Shown in pieces: positions 1-13,700 of a DNA stretch of 64,000 nt. Numbering within the stretch: the stretch's first letter is position 1; every line of letters starts with the position of its first letter. Location of the stretch: the NCBI GenBank assembly GCA_030248065.1, contig JASAMV010000360.1:39104-103103 (forward strand), given 5' to 3'. A program made the position numbers and the translations under genes. The notes beneath the pieces were generated by a model, which saw only the letters and a list, made by a program, of their open reading frames with translations, searched no databases and was not told where the DNA came from. This DNA is from Rhynchonema sp. JSB1_4 (lineage: Eukaryota > Nematoda > Chromadorea > Monhysterida > Xyalidae).

Positions 1-153
1 GTTCTGCTGCATGGACGACTGGCTCGCCAGCATTTGCACTTGATTATTAGCTGGACTGGACATACTGTCACAGTTGGCCTTGAGCGGCATCGGTTGCGAT
101 TCGGGCGTATCGTTGCTGCCCGGCAGTGGAAGACACTCAATTTGAAGCATCAT
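1..153 (-). CDS. 5' coding end of an unrecognised protein, truncated by the left window edge
   Basis: Reading leftwards from an ATG at 153, the frame is open for all 51 codons to the window edge. A second in-frame ATG follows immediately. The peptide starts MMLQIECLPLPGSND and is rich in Ser, Gln, Asn, Pro and Met, with no signal peptide or membrane segment. This low-complexity composition is common in N-termini of regulatory proteins, but no domain is visible, so no function is assigned. The start is chosen because the ATG pair opens the frame and nothing coding-like lies upstream. Whether the exon continues past the edge or splices there cannot be seen. It could also be a chance open frame. 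Confidence 0.45.
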   Translation of the reverse strand, partial: MMLQIECLPLPGSNDTPESQPMPLKANCDSMSSPANNQVQMLASQSSMQQN

Positions 154-1202
154 CGTCCGTGGTCGAATCGAACAGGTAGTTGTTTATGTGATTGCAGTTA
201 ATTAATTGGTTAGAATGATTGATTGGAAGACATTGATTGCCCAGGAAGCACAGCACAACACGAACGAGATGGATTTCGGTTACTCACATTTTCGAAGATT
301 TACAAGTCTGAAAAATGTGAACACGTTGAAAGTTACCGTATGCCGTTTTAACGAAACACACCGAGCCCAAGTTCACCTTGGCGTAAAAAGTGGCCTTATT
401 CTTGTGCGGGCGTGCGTCAGCAACGTGCTGCACCAGAAAGTGGCAGGTCAGGTGTTAAAAATGTGGCGCAAACCGGCCAGTGACAGCTTATAAAACAACA
501 ACGGTATTGTAGGCCGACTGGCAGCGGCACCAGTTTTACGCCAGCAATATCGGGGTTGGGGTGCACCTTGCACCGGTGCACTTTCCTGGATGGCATAGGT
601 AAGGTGCGCACACGTGTGTTCACCAAACACTAGCTAATATGTATACGTATGTATACCGACACTAAAAGCTGCTCTGAATCGGTCATACATTCACCCGGTT
701 GTACGCCGCGCGGTGACTGAGTGACTGCTGTAATATCACCTATACATTACACCGGGTGACTATTTGTGCCACCGTATTTGCAAATTAAACTTCTAGTAGC
801 GTACGTAGTATACAGAAATCCAAATGTTGTGTGATTGTTGAAACTGGCACCTCACAACAAATTGGAAAATCCGGCTTGTCCTGTGGACATAAAAAGATTT
901 TGAGTGATAAATGGCCACATGTGAAACACAAAGAACTATGTACGATGTCAGTGAAGGTGTAGGTAATATCCCACACAACGAAAATGGAACCAGTGCTAGT
1001 CTGGTTCAGGTGCACATTCGTGTCTGTCGAGCTGGTGTAACTTTAGATGGCACCTGGCACAACGCTACACGTCAAAATATTGTCAATCTACTGCAACATT
1101 GCAGAAAACCAAACGCCAGTTTTTGGTTATTGAAGCGACCGCTAGAATGGTGGGATATACATGGATCGCCGCTGTAGAGAAACAGTATGGCCATATAACG
1201 AA
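154..1202. other. non-coding stretch, no supportable gene
   Basis: Only short overlapping open frames in all six frames, with no domain, no splice-coherent exon chain and no coding-like composition. The part next to 153 would be the leader and promoter of the left-edge gene. I see no clear TATA box. Confidence 0.5.
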
Positions 1203-1344
1203 CTCAATTCTAAAAGCGCATCCTGTCCTGGTTTCGCAACAGTTTACAAAAACAGTGTCTACAGCATCGATTTCGACTCTCACGGTAATCTGAGTGTTCG
1301 ATCTCAGACACGTATACACCTTGCAATGAGTGGGACCGTGGGTG
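1203..1344 (+). repeat. 142-bp exact direct repeat, copy 1
   Basis: This segment is identical, base for base and without gaps, to 2895-3036, 1,692 bp away. The flanks match only for a few bases. On the minus strand both copies keep one frame open (it includes TCLRSNTQITVRVEIDAVD), so a duplicated exon or a fragment of a mobile element is possible. I recognise no domain in it. Confidence 0.9.
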
Positions 1345-2894
1345 TATGTAGATCATGTGAATACTCATTTCAGCCAAGAAACGTCTTCGCTGTATTTGAA
1401 ATATTTACAAAAGATATTCAGTACACAAGGTGAGCCGTTGCAGTTATGAAAAGGAATGCGTTACTGACAGCGAAGCAAAACGAAAGCAAGTCTGAATAAC
1501 AGAGCCGTGTTTTGTCGATGGTTAACCTGTGCCCGTTGCACACCGGTGCAGCTTCAACCTGGTGATACGAGCAAACAGATAAGCCGAGCGCAACACGTGC
1601 AAATATTAACGGACAAAAAACGCCCATGCAATTGAGAATCTGGAAAAACAAATTCTGTTGAATCGACATGTTGTTGCTGTAGAGATAGCACGGATTCCGT
1701 GACGCATTCAATCACAGTCATGATGCTCAGTTAAGGTTCAGAGGGCACGCTGGTGAATCATGAATTGCATCGCTCAGGTGTACGGTAGGATATACAAGGT
1801 AAAGGCACACAGATTTGTTGTGTCTGCTTCGCATCTGGTGTTAGCATCTGAGAGGTTTGTTAGCTCATCAGCTTAAACAATAAACAACAGACTGAACAAC
1901 CAGCATAACAGGCTTAGAAGCTGTTCGATGCAAAAAGAGGATGAATGCAGCCGTGTCTCATATTTGTGGCACGTCTTTGGGCATCTGAACCTGATGCTGC
2001 CAGAGGTTCATTTGTGGCTGCCCGTAAGCGCAAGGTTAATCGTGTCATCCGTGCGTGGCTGATTGCCGGGTCATATGCATACAGGCACATGACCCATGAG
2101 TATGGATGCACAGGTCAGTCACAGCCACAAACGTAAATTGGATATGCTGAATGCTTGGATGCTGATGAGCTCAAGTACACAAGCATTAATGCAAACGCTG
2201 CTGCACATCTGGCGCTAAGAAATGGGATTACACTGCGCGCGACACGGTGTAGTGGTTCTGGGCCGCAGAACCGTCCTAAATGAACGGCCTGTCAGGTCTG
2301 TTGGAACACGTAAACAAAAAATAATGTTTTGTTTGCTGTTTCACATCTTGGTATGGCAGTTATACTTAAAGGTACAGGCATGCAACATACATAGTGCGGT
2401 ATATGAACGAAATAAACGAGCAAGAATTCAGATTCATATCGACAGAAATTGATAGACTAAGGCATTGGCGGCAGAACCACTCATCGTAATTATGCAATAG
2501 GAATGAGCACGGGGCAAAGGTTGCTTATTAACAACCATCAGTAGAGCCTGCGGGCGCGTGCCCTGTTATCTCACAGGTGGCGCAACCTTGTATTGAGCCC
2601 ACACATGCATTTGAGATGCTCATTTGATGTTATTATTTACACCGTTATTGTTACCGCAAGGCAAACGGTACAATGCGACCTGGTTTTACTAACCTCTAAG
2701 ACAAGCACATGCACACTATGCTAAGATGATAATAAAGCAAACACGAGAGCGGAAGCTTCAAAGCGTTGGTGACGTGCTGATCGCAAGCACCCTTTCTGAC
2801 GGTGCGTGGTTGAAGTGGCTGGCCTGACAGGTTTAATTGGCTTACAAATATCTGGTTCATTATTAATAACACGCCATACATCCATGTTTACGAT

Positions 2895-3036
2895 CTCAAT
2901 TCTAAAAGCGCATCCTGTCCTGGTTTCGCAACAGTTTACAAAAACAGTGTCTACAGCATCGATTTCGACTCTCACGGTAATCTGAGTGTTCGATCTCAGA
3001 CACGTATACACCTTGCAATGAGTGGGACCGTGGGTG
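2895..3036 (+). repeat. 142-bp exact direct repeat, copy 2
   Basis: Second copy of the sequence at 1203-1344, same orientation, no mismatch. Here the open minus-strand frame is longer (170 codons, 2721-3233). The flanking residues show no recognisable domain and the frame is not part of any splice-coherent gene I could build. Confidence 0.9.
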
Positions 3037-6000
3037 GGTACTGCTGGCTTTGTCGGGTAAGGACGGTCGCATCGCCATTTTTTTACGAGAATGAATGAAC
3101 TGCTATTATGGGCAGCACCTCCACCACATTCCTTATCTTCGCAGCTGTCTGCTGGAGTCGAGGTGCGCGCCAGGTTACGGTACGACTTGCTTGCTGCTGA
3201 AGGTGTAAAGAACAGAACAGACGCGCTTTGCACTCAACAAATGAATTGTGTGTGAAAATTTATGATTTGTTGGCCCGTCACACTCGACGCCAGGAAAAGC
3301 GCCAAACCTGTCCTGCCACTGAAAGGTCCACACAGCCGTAGCACATAAAGACCAACAGGGAAAGATTGTAAAAAGATTATGCCAAATACAAACGAGGGTG
3401 AGCAAAATGCCGCACCTGTCCGAAAGCTTACAACTGCAATGTTCTTTTTTCTTGTGAAGCACGAGCTGACGCTTTTGTGCTAAAAATATGTTTACATACC
3501 ACAATTCCGTTCCTCAGGTACATGGACATATGGACATAAGGACTTACTGTATCTGTAAAGGTTCTTCGACAATTATCAAACAATAGGTGCTGTACATTTG
3601 CGCGAAGGATCATACAGTGGCGTGCTGAAATTTGGACAGATGTCCCGGTGGCACTCTTGTAATATGCATTCGATCTCTCACGGTGACCTTGAGTGACCTA
3701 ATCGTGTTTAGGTGCGTACACTTGAACACATGGTGTGCTAATTGCTAATAGGCGTGTCTGCTAATGTCGACGCTTGTTCCTGACAAACCCTCAGGTGCAT
3801 GCCTATTACGGTAACCAAAGACGCCCCAAGCCTGCGTAAGCACCTTTATCCGGGTTTAAGCGGAGTGACTTAGGGCAGAAGCTGAACGTCGGATACAGTT
3901 ACACACAACATCGCAAGTGGCACAGCAGCAAATTATGAATGGTCGTTCGGCTTGGTCACTGGTACAAATTGGGCAGTTGAAGAACGGTTGCGTGAACCGA
4001 GGTTAAGCACATAAAAATAATGGCTATCTAAAACACTGAAGTGCCTGTGAGTCGTTCTTTAAACGGGAGACATCAAGGTATAGGTTCATATACTGCCAGG
4101 AACGCCTGTCGACGAAGACCAATACTAATTTGTTTTTCACCTCTATTATTTACATTTGGACAGTGGCGTCTGTGATTGTGTTACAATCTGCGGTAAAAAT
4201 TTGTTGCAAAATTCGACGCGTAGCAGCATATGTATAGGTTGGTGAGTTGCGTGTTCGTTACTGACTGACTACGGTAGAAGTAGGCACGAGTACGAGTGCA
4301 CGTTCAGCAAGGTACACGTGTCATTGTAACAATAAAGTGGTGGCGTCGACACTGGTTTTGTTGTTGTAAGCGCTGACGCCAAACTCACAAAGCAAGGGAC
4401 CAACGTTGAGGCTCACAGCACCTGTTGTGCTCTGCCGTTGCACCATTCCATCCCAAGGTACACAACATTGAGATGTTACTTTAGATTGGCGTGTTCTGTC
4501 GTTTATTCGTCGTGGTGTATTTGGCGTGTTCTGTCGTTTATTCGTCGTGGTGTATATGCATTAGGTACATACCGTACGTAGCCAATAATGTGAGACATAA
4601 TGTACACGCTAAAGTAGACATTCTAGTTAGTAATACACCGTTACGAATCAGTGTAACGTTGTAAAAGTACGACCACGTGCACGTATATATGAGCTACGGA
4701 AAGTAACCAGTAACACCTGTGCTTTGCCAACTGATAAATAATGGTGCCAACTGTCACGGTGGACTACCTATAGCTGATGGGTATGGGTGTGCCTCAAAGG
4801 TGCACAATAAAAGAAGGTGGTGTAGCCAACAGTGGTACGCCAGCGGTTGAACCAAGTGACTTAGCAACAGTAGCGTAAAACTATACCACCGACTTGGAGA
4901 CACCCAAAGTTGTATGAAGAGAACATAGGGTTATCAACCAAACAGTGCACTGATTCATAAATCACGCTTGATTTTTACTGAAAAGTAAAAGTTTCAGAAG
5001 TCTCCTGCAGTGTTTTTGGTCACCAGACAACCTGCATTACAAACCAATATCCATTGTTAGGTAGTTACCCACACGGTAAAATACGCAAGAAGTCGCCAAC
5101 TCAAAAATATCCATAATTAAGAGTGTGACCTGTCTGTCACTGTCTGTCCACCTTTAGTTCACTGTGTGCGGTGTGGCCAGTTATGGAGCAGCCAGCCACC
5201 TTTCTAAAAAGAGAAACTGACCAAAAGATATGATTGGATACACTTCACAGCACGCCGACGACTGTCGGTGTGAAAGTATCAAGAAAAGAAAGAAAGTCGC
5301 AAATTTGGATGCAAAGTAAAAATAACCACAATCACAGGACCAGGCAGCAACATGAAGTTCTCTCTGAGCCGTTCGTTTAATGCATTTACGCAGGGCACAG
5401 CAACATATACAACCTGGAAGTGTGATTGGTGCATGGGTGCGCAAATGAATCTGAGCGCAGTTTACGAGTGGACAAAAACTTTGTCGCGCACACGGGCAGG
5501 TGGACACTGGTCATTAATGTGCGCGAGCATCGTCTGGTTGGTAGAAAACGCATTTTTATGAATACATGCACGTGCACACCCAGGAAAAATTGATGTTCAA
5601 CGTAATCAGATGGAGGCTGCATTTTGCATTTGTCAGTGGATCGAGCAACATAACGAATATAAGAGCAGATGTTTCATAATGACCAATGGAAATGCTCGGT
5701 CCTTTTAGGTGGAAGAAATGGAGAGCAACTTTCACGCGCACTCTAGGTTTCATTTTCGTCCGTGTCCACTAATTTCTTTCACCGGACGCACGAGATGCAC
5801 AAAAAATTTCTCGCAAAAAGTGTGTGCGTTTGTAATATCCCCTGCGGGTGATGCATCCACGTTACGCCTGATGTCGCTCTTCAATCGTCTAACTGAACGT
5901 TGGAGGTGCACATTATGCAGACAGCAGATGTGTGCGCATGGACAATGGTCAGCAGCGCAAAACCTGTCCTTTTACTGAATATAACTTTTTCTGACGGACC

Positions 6001-7337
6001 TTGTGATATAGGTAATGCGCACATGCACAGTTTGTCATGGTCACACTTATGTACAGTACATCCAAGGGCTGTGGTTCGCTTAACTGCGCGCATGTTGTGA
6101 AGAAAAATGGACAATTTCGAAATTGAAACGGATGTAATACTCCAAGGTGAAGTTACAATAGTGGAAGTGAACAATTAATTGAAGAGTTATATTGAAGAAG
6201 TTTGTATAATTGGACTTGTTTGCAGCGCTTTTGTTCAGCAGTCCATCACCGTCAGCTTCAGGCTGTGGCAGTTACAATGCCACATATAAACTCTCAAGCC
6301 TACAACGCTGCCAAAACTTGGAACTTGGAAGAAAATGGTGAGATTACGGCTGGTTTCGACAGAAAGCAATACCTCACCTACCGTATGCACATCGTGAGTC
6401 AGCCAATAGCCCATAGGTACAATGTTTGTATAGGTGCGCACGTGCGTAGGCTGACGGCAAGCAAGGCTATAAGCTATAAAAGGAGCATCGCTATGTGCTC
6501 GGACCTGGCTGCCTGCAATATTATATTGTTGGTGCTAAAGGTGCAGCGTCTCTTGGGAAACTGCGGCATGCATGCATATGTATGTACGGATGTATATGTA
6601 CCTACGTCCGTTGGTCGCACGGTCTAGGCTCTCTTCTGCTTTGATGCTTCGTGCACTGCACGTTTTGATTCTTGATAACCATGTAAACGACAGGTACCGA
6701 TACTTAAATTGAGTATTATTCACGAACATCGTCACGTCATAGGCAATGAACCAATGCTGAACTACAGTGTTGGCACAACATACCGGGTTACTGTAGTTAG
6801 TTCACTGACAACTCGCACATTATAGTTGTGCACCTAGGTGTGCGCTGGCACCAACCATTTGAGTACGTAACCCGACGCACATGCATTGGAATGAATATTA
6901 AGGTGCACCTCTGTATGGCTACCAGAGAACCCATGTGCCACTCACTGACTGATGTGCACCAAAGGGCTTATATATATACAAGGTGCACGCATGCATAGTC
7001 ATGCCACGTATACGTGCGCATGCATGCACCAGGCAAAACCTAATCAGCGGTTTTGTTTACAAAGCACTGCACTGCTTCTTTGGTTCCATGGGCGCCATTT
7101 ATGAAGCACCTAAGGCTCAAAAGAAGAAGCGCGCCGCGACCTGCTAGATGCAAGGTTCAATTTGAATTATTATTCACCTTAAGTACCCGGGGGTGTGCGT
7201 GCGTCAGTGCGTATTACTGTACCGATACACGTGTACACAGAACATATTTATGTCGTATGCAAGCACATGACCGTAAACGGCGCATGTGCTTTTGTTCTGA
7301 GGTGAAGCCACTTAAAGGTTATGAAATGACCAGGAAC
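3037..7337. other. non-coding stretch, no supportable gene
   Basis: No exon chain, RNA gene or domain was recognised. The sequence is rich in GTAC, GGTGCAC and TACGGTAG words and contains the 35-bp tandem duplication at 4486-4555. The hAT-type element begins at its right end. Confidence 0.5.
4486..4555 (+). repeat. 35-bp perfect tandem duplication (2 copies)
   Basis: The unit starting TTGGCGTGTTCTG occurs twice head to tail with no mismatch (4486-4520 and 4521-4555). It lies in non-coding sequence. Confidence 0.9.
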
Positions 7338-7696
7338 CAAGGGGGATCCAGGGCGGCCACAGAGGGGCCATGGCCCCCTTCGGTCAAACTGTCCTTGAAG
7401 GGAGCCACCGTTTCGGAAAGAATAAAAAAGGACTCCTAAATCGCAGGATTTTCATACATACAGGTTCTCATACACCTCAATAGTCCAAAAATCGATCCAT
7501 TTTTCGTGATATTTGGCGCTCGCGCACGCGAAGAGCGCCAAGATTTCCACGCGTATTGTCGAAATTCGGTGTAAAAAGCGCCAAATTCTAAACAGGCGCG
7601 AAATAAAAATGACTTCTGAAAAATAGAGCAAGCACTAGATAAAAATGACCTTTTGTATTTGGCCCCTTCCTTGGCCAAAAGCTGGATCCGCCACTG
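7338..7696 (+). mobile_element. hAT-type non-autonomous element (MITE), copy 1
   Basis: The 359-bp element is flanked on both sides by the same 8 bp, CCAGGAAC (7330-7337 and 7697-7704), a target-site duplication. Its ends are imperfect terminal inverted repeats, CAAGGGGGATCCAG on the left and, reverse-complemented, CAGTGGCGGATCCAG on the right. An 8-bp duplication with CAGTGGCG-like ends is typical of the hAT superfamily. There is no transposase frame. A related copy lies in the opposite orientation at 58831-59174, sharing the ends and an internal GCACTAGATAAAAATGAC-like segment. Confidence 0.8.
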
Positions 7697-7704
7697 CCAG
7701 GAAC

Positions 7705-10700
7705 ACCAGCAAAATCGCATCAATATTACGTGTAACGTACGTCCAATAACTGGCGAACGTCTAAAGTGTATTACAAACATAGCGGCGTGTAGCTTTCATA
7801 AATTTGCAACCGAGAGCTATACATAGCATAACGAGACGGGATAATGAACACGCCAGTGATCCGCTACGCCGTGACCTCTTGTTTACAACACCAAGAAGCA
7901 TACAGATGATCAGATGACCCACAGGCCGGACCAGGCACGTCAACTTATGCATGCTGGTTTATAGGTACACGTTTACGCGTACAACGCTTGATTGAAGTGA
8001 TGTGAAGTAAGATTACTGTGAAAATCTGATATATAGTCAACAGGGAGACGCTAATACTAACAAAAATAAAACAATGAACGCATTGGGACTCAGTCTTATC
8101 TGAGACCAGAGTAACCCGAAACGAAACTGCACTTGAAGTCTGTAAGGTGAAGAACTATTGGTGGTATAGCAGCAGCAGGTGTTGCAGCCCCCAGTGGGTG
8201 GGCCAGAGGATTCTACTAAACAAATGATGCTTGAACAAGATTACCTTGAAAAATAAACAGTCTGTTTCGATAATGTGACAGACAAGGTCGTACGCAGCGT
8301 CGATGTGTTAATAATCATCGACTAGGGTACTCGTCTACGATGACAGTGGACCACGTTGTAAACTGGAATTTAAGTCGTGTCAAGTGTTTTTCGCCAGGCG
8401 CAGGCACGGCACCTTGGTGCGGTTGCCAGACCTGGATTAAGAACCATTCCAACACATACATATAGCAGATATTATGATGGCTGTTTATAACAGGCGCGCG
8501 CCAGAAACAGAGACTCACATATGAATGCGTATAAAATCAGACTAAGCTTAGCATAGGCCTTTCTGTCAATTATCATTCAGCAATCGGATTAACGTGCAAT
8601 TGTGTGTGTGAGAGAACCAGGCGCTGTCCCAAACGACCGTGTCAGGATGACAAACTGACCGGGTAGGCTTGCAGGGCGCACATGTGACAGGGAGAGACAT
8701 TTGGCTGGTCGCATCGCGGCAGCTAAACGGGCGTTAAAATTGATGGCTTTATTTTTGGCTTTCCTTTCGAGCTTCAAGCATGCAGATAGCAGTCGCCCAA
8801 AAGCGGGTCACATGAACTAATTGCGCGCGTTGAATTGGTCACTGAGGTGCCATCAGATCGCAGACACAGTGAATTTACATAGAGAATGGTTAAGGCTATA
8901 TGTCGTGTAGGTATAGGTACGAGAGAGAGGATACGGTAGCATAGCGCGTCACCTAAACTCAATTCAGCTGTCAGCATCATTCCATTCAGCAGACATAATT
9001 GTGTATATACATATAAATCGATATGAGTTAATCAACGGCGTGCACATCTGCCCGCAAAACTGCGCCACAGTTTTCGCGCTCGCGCGCGCGCGTCACTTTC
9101 TTATTGTATTATTATGTAAATTGAAATCATAAGATAAATGGCTGGTTGCAAACAGGCGGTTATGCGACGACGTTGGTGACAGTTTATTGCCTAGTCGTAT
9201 ACGTAATAGGTTTAGTAGCCACGGCCGCTGAGAAAACAGTGATCATAAAGCTAGCAGCTGCAATGGAGCCAATTCATGAAACAGATGCACGTAATGCCTT
9301 ACAATGGTAAGGAAATCATGCAAGTTGTTCTTGATAGCGCTGATGAGACCATGTAACGACAGAATACGCCCACAGGCACGTCACGTGTACAAAAAGGTTC
9401 TTAGCTGAAGTCTTTGAGGACAACGCGCAGCTTAATCAACATTTAGATGAAATTACACTGGCCGAAACAAAAACTAGGCCACGCTTGAATAACTATAGCA
9501 ATTCAAATGTAAAGGGCTGGTGCATGTAATTTTGTACTTGACAAACTGAACCATCATAACTTTCAACCAAAGAAGTAAGCTAATGTGTGGAGTACGGTAG
9601 CTTCACACCGGGAAAAAATATGCAACTCAATGTGCGATACGCATGCATAAGCATCGGTCTGTGCACTGCTCGGTTGACAGTTGGTTAAAGCAGGAATACA
9701 TGCAGTATCTGCAAGTGGCGACCCGACAATAAAATTAATTGCCGTTAGTTTTCCAAGTGAGTGGGTTATCTTGAAAGCACCTTTGGGAGCAGGCTTGTCT
9801 GCCTCATATTGCGCTTACCGGATAAGGTAATCGCTGTGGCAAGGCAAGTACTGTAAGACATTGTTTGGCCCAGCTCATACGTGAGACAATAACGGCACAT
9901 ACTTGGTCGGAGCGGGTCCACGGGCCAAATTCCAGTCCCAAGTTTTCGTTAACTATGCAGACTGGCCTTCCCAACTAGTCCCGGTGCATACACGTGGTCA
10001 TGCACAGCTAACAACAAGTACACGTCCTAATGTGTGCCCATTTATTTTACCGGGCGACCGTGAGTGTGCGCTCCTGAGCGGCTATTTTGACACCCCAGTT
10101 GCGGACGATTTGTGCTAAACAACCGCATACACCAAGTGCACACCGACACTGATCCCGTTATCAGAGACACAAAGAAGCAGAGACGCGCGTGCGCTTATTG
10201 ACGCGGACCTATGCACGTGTACTTGAAATTACAACGTACATGGCTTGTGTCTAGCAGTAGACATGCAAAGCAAGGATCAAGCAAGGTACGCATCCAGAAG
10301 CAAGTTCGAATCGGAGATGCTCGAGGTCACCATAACTGTGAGAGCTTCAGAAACTGAAAATCGGTGTACTGCCTATTCAGCAAGGAACACGCTGTGGGTA
10401 CGGATATCAAAATAATTGAGTTCGAAGAGGTCATTTCGATCAGCAGCTTATGCTGTGCAACATCATTTTCGAGTTCGTTGAACGCAGGGTGCAAAAAAGC
10501 AACGTTAGCCATAAATCACCTTCAATGGACACACCACCACAAGCCGTGTTTGTGTTTATGGGACGTACTTTTTATGGCGGAAAGCTTTCAAGTGTGTCCT
10601 TATATGTGCTCGCACACGACGACATGTGTTCGAAACATTGTTAAGGTACAAATAGACCGCCAGACACCGCCTGGCCGCAGCAATAAAGAACGCGCATCAG

Positions 10701-13700
10701 TTTTAGCGAACATGTCGGATTGTGCGATGCCGTGAATGTGATGTCCCTGCCCTGCTGTGGTACAAAAGAAGATAAAGCGTTTAGGGATCTCCGGACCACG
10801 CGTACTATGCGTCGGTAACCTCAAAAATATGTTATGCACGAGCTGCTAACATCACCTTAGTTCGGTAAACGGCTTAATTCTTGGTTCCTTTACCGGGAGG
10901 TGTGTAAACAGTGCACTGGCGTTAGAATAACATCGACAACGTGGGCTTTCAGCCAATGCATTCTGTGTTGGCTCCGGCGCACGTGTGCTGTTCAATACAG
11001 TTCTAAAGAAGCTGTAAAATATGATTAAATGCCTACAGGTGGACGCTTTGGTACATGGTGCCACAGCTGTATCATGTGTGCGTTGGATGGATTAAACTGA
11101 GTAGTTTGTAGCGCATATGTAGAGGGTCTCAATCAGTCATTTGCTCCTAAGCATTGTATACTGTATATACCAAAGGTGTATGGAGTATGAATATGGCCGT
11201 ATACAATGTGCACAACAGCACGGACAGGCACGCCATTTTCATATAATTCATTATCATCGAACCCCAAGGTGGACCGGACAGAAGCAGCAGGTAGCACCGG
11301 CAAATATGGCAAGCAGACATGGAAACAATAATGAAAAGATGCCACGCGGCGCGCGAACTAATCATTCAGCCGGCCGGTGTTAGCAAGGTGTGTGCCATGC
11401 TGCATGATCCATGTTTGTGTATCTGAGTTCATTACGGTAACAAGGTGTAGGTAACGTAATAACATGAAAAGGGGTAAAAAAGAACAACTACGCACAGTAA
11501 TCCTGAGTCACCAGCAGTCCCGTGATTTCAACTAACCAAGGCTGGCTACCTATGCGTATACGAATGCTCTAATGCATGCGGACTGGCCCACAAAGTCCGA
11601 GCTGAACGTGGCTAACCTTGCGAACCTAATATCGAATTTGAACTACCCCATAGGTACGAGGAGTTGGCAATTGCAGTGGCGACGTACCTATAGGTATACG
11701 GACGCGAAGATGCCACAGCGCGCTTAGCCTGACTGAGCCACAATGAAATTGAATCAAGCTGCTTCGTTAAGGTGCGCGTCGGGAACCTGCCTGCCACTAG
11801 TCACCCTGCAGCCGCCGACGACCCAACTAACGAACCTAGGCGCTCATGCTCTGCACCTCCTGAGAATTCGACGCGGTAAGGTACAGGCGCAATCATCCGA
11901 TTATTATACTGTATATGACATTCGAAGGCTCACAAATGAACGTGATACACCGTGTGTTCATGTGTATAGGCTTGATGATGATAACCTCATCAAAAAGTAA
12001 AATCATCACAAACTGTGTGGAACTGAAATTTTGGCGAGACCAGCTAGTGTTGTCATTTTTAGGAACGCGACAAGAATTACTACTTGGTTTCATAAGCTAG
12101 TAACTATAATTTGACTTATCGCCAATTGACAGGTGAAACGCAGCACGTCATTTTGCAAAATTAAAAAAAATGCTGTTTCGACAGTAAGTAGGAAGGTTAA
12201 ATCTGTTAAATAATTGTCACAAACTTCACTAGTCCCAGATTGTGGTGACCGTCCGACAGCAGAGCACGAACTGGTGGCAAAGGTCAACTAGTATCATGAT
12301 TTGCGGTTTTGGGAAGAACCAACGGTGTCTTACGGTGGTGGCTGGCCATAAACTGGTGCCGTAAACATGAAAGGCCCGGTGGCTTCGGGTGATTAACGTG
12401 CTATTGTTGTTATGGGGGTGCAGAGGAAGCGATGTGTTTGGAAGACACCACCACGGGAAGACGTAACGAGCGTGTTGCGTGCCGCGCGCGCTAATCAACC
12501 GGCTGTCACACCACGACACCACACTTGAGACACAAATGGACCTACACGTGTCGTGCTGACTCGTAAGCCTTCTGACATCATGTGACCCTGATTTTAGTGT
12601 CACGGGTCAGCTCAAGAGGCCAACTAACCCAAACTTTGGTTGGCACCGACCGACAGTAACCTCTGCCGAGTATTGTCCACAAACGGATGTCGGTTATAAA
12701 TTTCGGCCCACACACGGCACAGGCAAGCCGACGACCAGCCAACCGTGCTGCATCTTTTACGGTGTGCGCTTGCTCAATTATTAAACGTATTGTATTGAGC
12801 ACCGTTGTTATGTGAATTGATGCGCTGATGGTCGCACCGGAAGTCAGTCAGCCTCCCGATTCTTGCAGCCTGGCTGTGCATACGAACAATAAAGCGCCGT
12901 TAGACATGCGAACTTACTTTCCTGTGTGCGCGCGCTTTTATGGTCAACATCAGCTAATGACCACCGGTGGCACCAGGCATTAGTCACGAGGTGGAATCGC
13001 AAATGAATCGTATGACCTGTGCGTGCATTGCACATTTCGAAATTACATACATACAGTAGGATCATACACAAAAGATGGCTCACGCAATCTAAATCTTGTG
13101 ACGTACTTTTTCTGGCCCAATTGACTGTGCTACATACACATAGGCATTGCAAGGTACAGCAAATCTGCAAGTTCTACCGGTCGTTAGATGTGGGCCGAAA
13201 TCCAGTCTCGGTGCTGATCAGACCCGACATCGCAGCAGTAGCAACAAGTAATGAGGCACAAAGACAACGGCTAAAAGCACAATCTGTACCAACATGTGGT
13301 TCGTGCGCATCTGAAGGTGTACCTTTGTAATGCGTATGTACCTATATGTATGCACTACGCACGTACACCTCTGCGCGCATGTGTACACGGAAATTAAATC
13401 AGTTTTGGGTTCATCAACGTGCCAGCGCCCCACCTTGACGAGTGCATGCCACTCGACTCAAGTCCGACTACTGGCCCAGTCAGTCAGACAAGTTCAGTAT
13501 TAGGTGTGCACCTACAGTATATGGGTATACATGCACAACAATATTGTGTGTACCAGTGTAGGTATGCACACACGTACCAACCCACCTAATCCACGTGTAC
13601 CTACCGGTACTGGTACCGTTATCGTGGCTTTAATTGAAGCGTAGAGAACCCCACCGTATACCTCTTGTATATACGTATGTACACCACTGTGGAAGAGCAC

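Noticed and set aside
2721..3233. 170-codon minus-strand open frame spanning one copy of the 142-bp repeat
   Set aside because: No domain, low-quality composition, no convincing splice partner, and part of it is simply the repeat. Noted in the repeat entries only.
10290..10330. tRNA-like B-box motif (AAGTTCGAATC)
   Set aside because: No matching A box and no cloverleaf could be drawn around it.
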